NCBI GenBank assembly: GCA_033558025.1
Contig: JAUCEF010000008.1
Location: forward strand, 496,001-560,000
Reading direction: 5' to 3'
Length of the DNA stretch: 64,000 nucleotides
Source of the DNA: Phytophthora sp. 'mugwort'
Taxonomy: Eukaryota; Oomycota; Peronosporomycetes; Peronosporales; Peronosporaceae
The notes under the pieces were generated by a model that was given only the letters and a program-made list of their open reading frames with translations, was not told the origin of the DNA and made no database searches. The position numbers and the translations under genes were made by a program. Below, in pieces: positions 59,101-64,000 of this stretch. Position 1 is the stretch's first letter, and every line of letters begins with the position of its first letter.

Positions 59101-62100
59101 GGGAAGAAATGCTCACAAAAGCAGTCGAACGAGCACAGGACGAGGTGCAGTCTGAAACAGACGTTTTAGACCACTTTTTTCAAGCATTGCTGACTGGATT
59201 TCGACGAGTGTTGGCGTCTTCCACGTCATCAAGTGTAGCGAACCCAGTAAAAGGCAGCAAACGGGCTTCTGGACACTTGGCGGTGAGCGATCGGTGTGCG
59301 CAAATCGCCGAAGCAATGGTGGGCAAAAGTATCGTTGTTACGTCGGTGGGTTTCTGTGAACAACTGTCACGTGGAACGTATTTGGTTAAAGCATTTGACA
59401 AAGTTTTAGAGAAGCATCGGATTACTCACTGTAGTGATACAGAGGGTCTGAACGATGCTGAGCTGATGGTTGATCTGCTTCGAAGCACCGATGGCGTTGT
59501 TTATCGCTTGGAAGATGCTTGTTCGTTCAGTGAGTTGGCAGTTATGCTCGAGTTAAGTGGCTCAGATGTGGGAGGAGGCATCCCAGGAGAATTTCACTCG
59601 AAAGAGCTGCTGGAAAAAGCAATTATTCGAGAAATAGGTGTAAGTTTCCATCACGTTGTGTCGAGAGCAAGTGAGGAACGTGGAGACCATAGAACGAGTC
59701 AATGCAGCTACTGTTTGCTAAGTGCAGATGAATGTCAAGACGAGACCGACACAGACGATGCAGTGGGCAGTCGATATCAAGAGGAGGAATTGGTGCTGTG
59801 TGCAAAATGCGACCGAAAGTTCCATTCGACTTGTTGTGATCCGCCACATGCGCCAATTTCGCTTGTGAATCCAGAAGACGGGACTGTACTTGTGTCGGAT
59901 TTGAAGATACCGTTTGTATGCAGCGAGTGCACGTCATGTGCAGGTTGTCACGGACAAAAAGACGATGACACTGGACAAGATTCGAGTCCGAAATGGTCGC
60001 AATGGCGTCTCCCATTGCAAGCGGCTGCGCTTTGTGCTAAGTGCATTCCGTACTACAAGGCGAATCGCTTTTGCGGTGTTTGTAATTTGGTGCTGGACGA
60101 CGAAGAATTGACCACGAGTGTGGATTTATTGACCTGTTCTACTTGTCATCATTGGATACACGCATCCTGTGAACCAGACCCACATCCAGCCTTTCACGCG
60201 TTCAGCAATAGTAATGACTTCACGCTCGATGTCATTACTGATGTGCCAGAGAATCAGTCGGAGACGATAATCTCGACAAGTCGTGACGTTGACACTGACT
60301 CAATTTCGAGTCTAAAGACCCCGGTGGGCAGTCGTAGCCCGTCAGAGGAAGGCGACGTGCTAGTTAATGGCAAGAACTCGACTAACAAGGACGACGGAGC
60401 GGTCAAGACGGCTAAACAGGTTGAAGAAGATTTCGCTCATTCCTTACGCTTTAGCGCTGGATATGACCCTAAGGTACTGCATCATTATGAGTGTTTTACA
60501 TGCCGTAAAGTCCGTATGCTGCATGTTCTGCATCGACTTGGAGTTGAAGACAAGCTGGATCTGTTCAAAGAACCCGTGACTGAAGCGATTGCACCGACGT
60601 ACTTCGATATTATCAAGTCACCTATGGATTTGAGTACTATGCGGCAAAAGATCCTTGACGGAAGGTACTCACGCGTAAATTTCCGCGCTTTTCGGGACGA
60701 TTTTGAGCTCATGTGTCTCAATGCCGTCACGTTCAACTCGAAAGAGCGGGACTTTTTGATTTGGCGTGAAGCGTGGCGGTTCTACGGCCAAGGACAGCGG
60801 ATTTTCCGGCAAACAGCACCTAAGGCACGTATGAAGCAGCGTGGAGGACGTCATTATGATGCCCTCCTCGTCGCAGCTAAGCGACAACTGCCCAACAATT
60901 CGGCACTTGCTGGAAAACCTCAATTAAGTAACGATTCACTGGAGAATGGTGGCGAAGGTGGAGAGAACGATGAGGAGGAGGAACTTGACGAGGAGGAGGA
61001 AGGTGACAATGGCTCAGAGGCAGGTTCTGAAGCATACAGTCGAGCTGGAACTCAAGAGAACGTTCATACTTCGAATGGTTCCAGTGCGCTAGCATCGGAA
61101 GTGACCTCAATTATTGACAGCGATACGAACAGTAACGTGCCCGATTCAACAGGGAAAACCCAGGTAGAGACGACGACCAGTGACATTGTTCTTACTGGAC
61201 CAGCAACTGATACAGCTTTAACTGTGACTACGACACTTGGTGATCGTCGTGTAGTCACGAATGATGCTTTCGTCTTCCAGTCGAAGCTTCGTGCGACGAA
61301 CTCACGGTCTCGTATACCGCTCTTTCAGATCGTTATGACACGTACATCAGCTCATATGTACAGTTGGTTGGATCTATGTGCGGTGTGTGGTAGTGCGGGT
61401 CTGGCAAGTGAACTCATTTTCTGTGTGGATTGTGGAGAAGGAATGCATTCGTTTTGTATACCTGGTATGAACGCTGCTCGTCTCGAAGAGAACGACCGGA
61501 TCCGAGCGTATTGGCGTTGTCCGAACTGCAAAATGTGCGAGATTTGTGGCCAACCAGGGACGGTCTGTGGAGCTGATAGCAACGCTGGTCGTGTTCCTGC
61601 TACTGCCGGCAACGTGGACAGCTTAGCTCAAGCGACTGGAGCAGAGACAGAGATGGAGTTATCCAATATTGAGCCACTTCTGCTATGTGGACATTGCGAT
61701 CGTGGCTATCATAGTTCATGTTTGGTCCCAGCTATTAAACTGCCATGGAATTCGAAGAAACGTGATGGAAAATCGGTCCCAGTTCTTTACTGCGCCGGTT
61801 GTGTGTCGTGTACAAGCTGTAAGGACACTAAAAGCAACAGTATGGGGCATTTCCACTCGGAAGAAGCGAAGAAAGACCACATTATGGCACTTGAACGTAC
61901 GTACAGCTACGAACAAGACAAGTGTTTGCATTGTCACAACCGGAACGAGCGCGAGGCACAAGCACTCAAAGCACGTACCAGACTTTTGACGGAAGTATGG
62001 ACGACGGCAGCGCGTAAAACCAAGAAAGACGCGGAAAAGTGCCCACTTTGCCGACGCAAATGGGATGCAGATCTCGAGGAACTTATGCAGTGCGACGCGT

Positions 62101-64000
62101 GTGAACGGTGGGTGCATCCGCCGTGTGATGAATTGTTAAAGACAGAGCCGAAGCGATATCAAACGTTGGTAAGCGATCCAAACGCTGTGTACGTGTGTGC
62201 TGCCTGTCGTCCACAAGAACGTGAATATCTTAGTGGAAAGCTTCCCGATGGTGAAGGCTGGCGTTGTCAGGTGCTTATTGCTGATATTCAACGAAAGCGC
62301 GTACAATGTGTGGCCAGCTGGAAAGAGACACAGACGCAACAGGAGCAGGTTGAGCGCTGGAAACGCTTAGCTGATCACTCACCGGTATATCTCTATGTAC
62401 TGCGTCTAGGAGAGGAATGTCTGCGCAATTTTGCGTACCGGAGTCTGAATTTCCAGAGCGATTGGTATCGCTTCACGAAGCAGCAGGAACTGGACGAGTC
62501 TGGCGTTGTTTTGCCCGAGTGGCTATTGCGGAAGGCTAACCGGTATATTCGATTCAAACGGTATGTGCGTGGTCCTCGTGCAACAGCACGACGTTGTGAA
62601 CGTAAGACGCAGAGTTTCTATTCTAAACAAGCGGTTGGTTTTAATACGCGGAAGAACGCAAGCGCCATTTGCACGATCGTATCAGAGGCGGCCAGTTGTG
62701 CTGCTTTGCTGGCCTGTGTGCATCTTCTGTATGGCTGGAGACCGCTACCTGAGGTTGTTATTCATTTACTGTCCAGCGACGAGGGATTCACCGGTATTGA
62801 ACAGCGGACACTGGACGAGTCGCTGCTTAAGCGTCTACGAACTGGTGAGAGCGTTGATGGGGAAGAATCGAAGCCGAGGTTGAAATTGGAAGCGGAAATC
62901 GCCACAATCAAAGAGCAGTATGACCGTCGTGTGGCTAAGAGGCATCTTGTGCACGAACCATCGTCAGATCTCACAGTATTTGGGTTTGGTGATGCCACGA
63001 GTTTATCTTCAAAAAAAGCGAAAGATGATTCAGAATCTTTTGAAAGGAGAACGGACGATATTTCACTACCAACCCCAGATATACCAGAATCAGTGACGTC
63101 TATGATGGAAGAAACTGGTGATTCGATTGAGACTTGTGATCACGCAGCTCCATTGCCAGTAGCTTCTCTCACACGTCGACTTGCTCATATGACTACCGCA
63201 TCTCCTCTGCATGGCTGGCCGACGAAAAGTGAAGATGAAGTGGAAAATGAGTCGTTATCGACGGCAGCATTCGAAGATACTCGGTTTTGTGCGTTGTGTT
63301 TCATGATTGGGGATAATACAGCGTGTGGACGGCTGCTGTACACTGAGACGGAGACGTGGGTGCACGTGAATTGTGCACTGTGGTCCATGGAAGTGTATGA
63401 AGACGTCTCTGGTGTGCTACACAAATGCAGTAAGGCGAAACACCGCAGTCGTCTCATTCGCTGTGATGCATGCGGACTTATGGGGGCAACAATTGGCTGT
63501 GCTATCACGCGATGTACGACACATTACCATTTCCCATGTGCAGTAGATGCTGGAGTTGCCTTCTTACCGAACGGTGAAACTTGCTGCCCTCTTGTGTCGC
63601 ATTTGGATATGATGGCACGAAGACTGGAAGCCAATAATGGCGTGTCACCATTGTCAATTATTGCAACATCTGAAGATATTCACTTAAAGCTAAGAGGAGA
63701 TTCAAACTCTACTATTGACAACGGAGATACTCCAGTTAGTGAAGATACTACTGAGTCGAGTATATTACCTGCCACACCAGAGAGTACCAGGATGGAAGCT
63801 GAATTTTCATCTGTTGGTGATATTAAGGAAGAAAACGTCTTGGAACTTCAAGCCAACAAGGAAAACAATGACAGAACTCTCCAACCAGAAGAAATGACCA
63901 GAGATGATGCTATAGAGACTGAAGTTGTACAGCCACAACACGTGCTACCAGTGATTAATCCTCGACCAGAGCCTCGAAGAAGTTTATTCAGTGACCCACC
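56103..64000 (+). CDS. KMT2/trithorax-like chromatin protein with PHD fingers, bromodomain and extended PHD (3' end outside window)
   Basis: A single frame stays open from the ATG at 56103, the first in frame after TAA at 55914, to the window end: 2632 codons without intron. In order: N-terminal Cys-rich pairs (1-110); five related CDxC-x-EFDM-x-PPL-x-GDWFCxxC units near residues 354, 405, 460, 538 and 759; a Tudor-like stretch (KSVGVFLQWDKQWVMGRVL, about 853); a PWWP-like stretch (YVKVPALQNRWWPAQVLRL, about 911); a PHD-like finger from 1201 (LCAKCDRKFHSTC); a bromodomain about 1485-1560 (YFDIIKSPMDLSTM); an acidic run near 1625; PHD fingers from 1759 (CVDCGEGMHSFC), about 1820-1900 (LLCGHCDRGYHSSC) and 1980 (CDACERWVHPPC); and an extended PHD at about 2397-2500 (FCALCFMIGDNTACGR, WVHVNCALWS, HYHFPCAVDA). 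This suits histone-mark reading in KMT2-type methyltransferases. FYRN, FYRC and SET domains would be expected beyond the edge, so catalytic activity is unproven. Confidence 0.9.
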   Translation, partial: MNFACLVCEQVVGVVPAAEAADTARQRSRTEVDSNSLVASKNAPIPAPSDEIRAGKRAQSTMNTRDSALVARCCVCDGIYHTPCLLKLLNDQEQGESTPDVTFTCVKCRPETYKRTEKEKQALGEDALPILVPALAFPYLRRLRKAGNDGKSMKTRGISVTSKKQEDEVMMQNDESGWRVFSTVVEVCTSCRQVQIAAEERSKCHKCHDARLHCRCIQHHLVGHKADVKKKKMYRGTGKKRRRASRATLEWCTPCLVNNGKQTQQLLDGSIETRTIAMLVNAENTIDDDVQWWTECNVCKGHFCLLEFCDTQKADTNLDEVLANAPSDDKTEYCCRHCAIARSLDGDTVVSVVICDECDGEFDMATLDPPLVEAPKGDWFCPACRGSNGVQKTPSMRDLVTVLLCDGCEREFDMTSIDPPLENVPEGDWFCNYCVTEATGSSFTSNSSTVPLIPVTLLICDLCDGEFDMKALEPPLTEIPIGDWFCPACSSTQSAQQQRTSRHEKIKAGKRRGVKMPLVGRTQTAGLLPKEVVTVLLCDGCDHEFDPLTLNPPLLKIPEGEWFCPACSDARAAIEDVQKCVGCDAKFHAGGSAADRLHRPSGTVDGVMLCEACRNLQVGYTRRRSVPPTTANLDSNDAILTTTSRKRSRTSTASDGKKNLKKLKAGLSGPPATDGSAVVVQPAIHHTSSASVDDGTGPRMLIPKPITMTSAGLRYEFDEGKSTSGWSYTNPTILIADADDNFTTSSINDVQESGIFIVCDFCFGEFKMKDILGTDDANAIPARPWFCKPCLRALKRSRKKRPRFSKQMVLEMQVYGRLLRATAAKVSDLDASIRLGNLPNSREERRKMYELVGKSVGVFLQWDKQWVMGRVLAFHATHAAMHHTVRFDDGMMASLPLYAFPMVIGTRTMLYVKVPALQNRWWPAQVLRLNALARNLLLPTDVEETGARATFRLVRIFASNEHVETTQNVSCWVPKYLCRSMKRFVPLCSEDLAARTMENGEEMLTKAVERAQDEVQSETDVLDHFFQALLTGFRRVLASSTSSSVANPVKGSKRASGHLAVSDRCAQIAEAMVGKSIVVTSVGFCEQLSRGTYLVKAFDKVLEKHRITHCSDTEGLNDAELMVDLLRSTDGVVYRLEDACSFSELAVMLELSGSDVGGGIPGEFHSKELLEKAIIREIGVSFHHVVSRASEERGDHRTSQCSYCLLSADECQDETDTDDAVGSRYQEEELVLCAKCDRKFHSTCCDPPHAPISLVNPEDGTVLVSDLKIPFVCSECTSCAGCHGQKDDDTGQDSSPKWSQWRLPLQAAALCAKCIPYYKANRFCGVCNLVLDDEELTTSVDLLTCSTCHHWIHASCEPDPHPAFHAFSNSNDFTLDVITDVPENQSETIISTSRDVDTDSISSLKTPVGSRSPSEEGDVLVNGKNSTNKDDGAVKTAKQVEEDFAHSLRFSAGYDPKVLHHYECFTCRKVRMLHVLHRLGVEDKLDLFKEPVTEAIAPTYFDIIKSPMDLSTMRQKILDGRYSRVNFRAFRDDFELMCLNAVTFNSKERDFLIWREAWRFYGQGQRIFRQTAPKARMKQRGGRHYDALLVAAKRQLPNNSALAGKPQLSNDSLENGGEGGENDEEEELDEEEEGDNGSEAGSEAYSRAGTQENVHTSNGSSALASEVTSIIDSDTNSNVPDSTGKTQVETTTSDIVLTGPATDTALTVTTTLGDRRVVTNDAFVFQSKLRATNSRSRIPLFQIVMTRTSAHMYSWLDLCAVCGSAGLASELIFCVDCGEGMHSFCIPGMNAARLEENDRIRAYWRCPNCKMCEICGQPGTVCGADSNAGRVPATAGNVDSLAQATGAETEMELSNIEPLLLCGHCDRGYHSSCLVPAIKLPWNSKKRDGKSVPVLYCAGCVSCTSCKDTKSNSMGHFHSEEAKKDHIMALERTYSYEQDKCLHCHNRNEREAQALKARTRLLTEVWTTAARKTKKDAEKCPLCRRKWDADLEELMQCDACERWVHPPCDELLKTEPKRYQTLVSDPNAVYVCAACRPQEREYLSGKLPDGEGWRCQVLIADIQRKRVQCVASWKETQTQQEQVERWKRLADHSPVYLYVLRLGEECLRNFAYRSLNFQSDWYRFTKQQELDESGVVLPEWLLRKANRYIRFKRYVRGPRATARRCERKTQSFYSKQAVGFNTRKNASAICTIVSEAASCAALLACVHLLYGWRPLPEVVIHLLSSDEGFTGIEQRTLDESLLKRLRTGESVDGEESKPRLKLEAEIATIKEQYDRRVAKRHLVHEPSSDLTVFGFGDATSLSSKKAKDDSESFERRTDDISLPTPDIPESVTSMMEETGDSIETCDHAAPLPVASLTRRLAHMTTASPLHGWPTKSEDEVENESLSTAAFEDTRFCALCFMIGDNTACGRLLYTETETWVHVNCALWSMEVYEDVSGVLHKCSKAKHRSRLIRCDACGLMGATIGCAITRCTTHYHFPCAVDAGVAFLPNGETCCPLVSHLDMMARRLEANNGVSPLSIIATSEDIHLKLRGDSNSTIDNGDTPVSEDTTESSILPATPESTRMEAEFSSVGDIKEENVLELQANKENNDRTLQPEEMTRDDAIETEVVQPQHVLPVINPRPEPRRSLFSDP

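Noticed and set aside
55920..63508. Many minus-strand frames across the large chromatin gene
   Set aside because: They are shadows of the plus-strand frame, Ser/Leu-rich and without motifs.

Overview
The window looks like nuclear DNA of an oomycete, most like Phytophthora or its relatives. Four things suggest this. Introns are about 60 bp with GTACG-type donors and CAG acceptors. The ankyrin protein is built from the WLHxNRxEGCTTxAMDxAA unit familiar from oomycetes. There are relics of a secreted GH17 glucanase-like protein and of an S33 peptidase. The transposon load is very heavy and mixed: PiggyBac, Ty3/gypsy chromovirus, Ty1/copia, Crypton, LINE, MULE and hAT. The standard genetic code fits everywhere. 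No bacterial operon, rRNA gene or CRISPR array was seen.

Layout. 1-530: broken GH17-like gene at the left edge. 2140-3510: eroded PiggyBac-like transposase. 4702-11341: Ty3/gypsy chromovirus, minus strand, with a short 5'-truncated LINE copy inside it (6717-6843). About 11780-13070: copia remnant. 13480-15300: Crypton-like tyrosine recombinase remnant. 15555-15623: tRNA-like sequence. 16031-19166: PiggyBac element with TTAA duplications and an internal micro-inversion of its transposase gene. 20059-22038: S33 peptidase pseudogene split by an AT-rich insertion. 24100-25259: second gypsy fragment. 26736-34138: near full-length LINE, minus strand, with a 16-bp target duplication. 34273-38640: MULE transposase relic carrying a Ulp1-like protease domain and a long TTAG array. 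39032-43975: two head-to-head, almost identical sugar transporter genes around a 1.8-kb spacer. 44399-46192: intact ankyrin protein. 47582-52023: compact gypsy element with short LTRs. 53594-55260: hAT relic. 56103 to the right edge: an uninterrupted reading frame of at least 2632 codons for a chromatin protein with PHD fingers, a bromodomain and an extended PHD, resembling KMT2/trithorax proteins.

How it fits together. Only four genes look intact: the two transporters, the ankyrin gene and the chromatin gene. All lie right of 39 kb, and the left 39 kb is a transposon graveyard. Nesting gives an order of events: the chromovirus was in place before the truncated LINE copy landed in it, and the same LINE family supplied the full-length copy at 26.7-34.1 kb. 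The transporters are the strongest sign of recent change. Their identity stops sharply about 85 bp before the start codon and 6 bp after the stop codon, which suggests very recent duplication or gene conversion.

Limits. Domain calls rest on motif recognition by eye. Several relics have many frameshifts, so their boundaries are approximate. I did not exhaustively compare repeat copies base by base.
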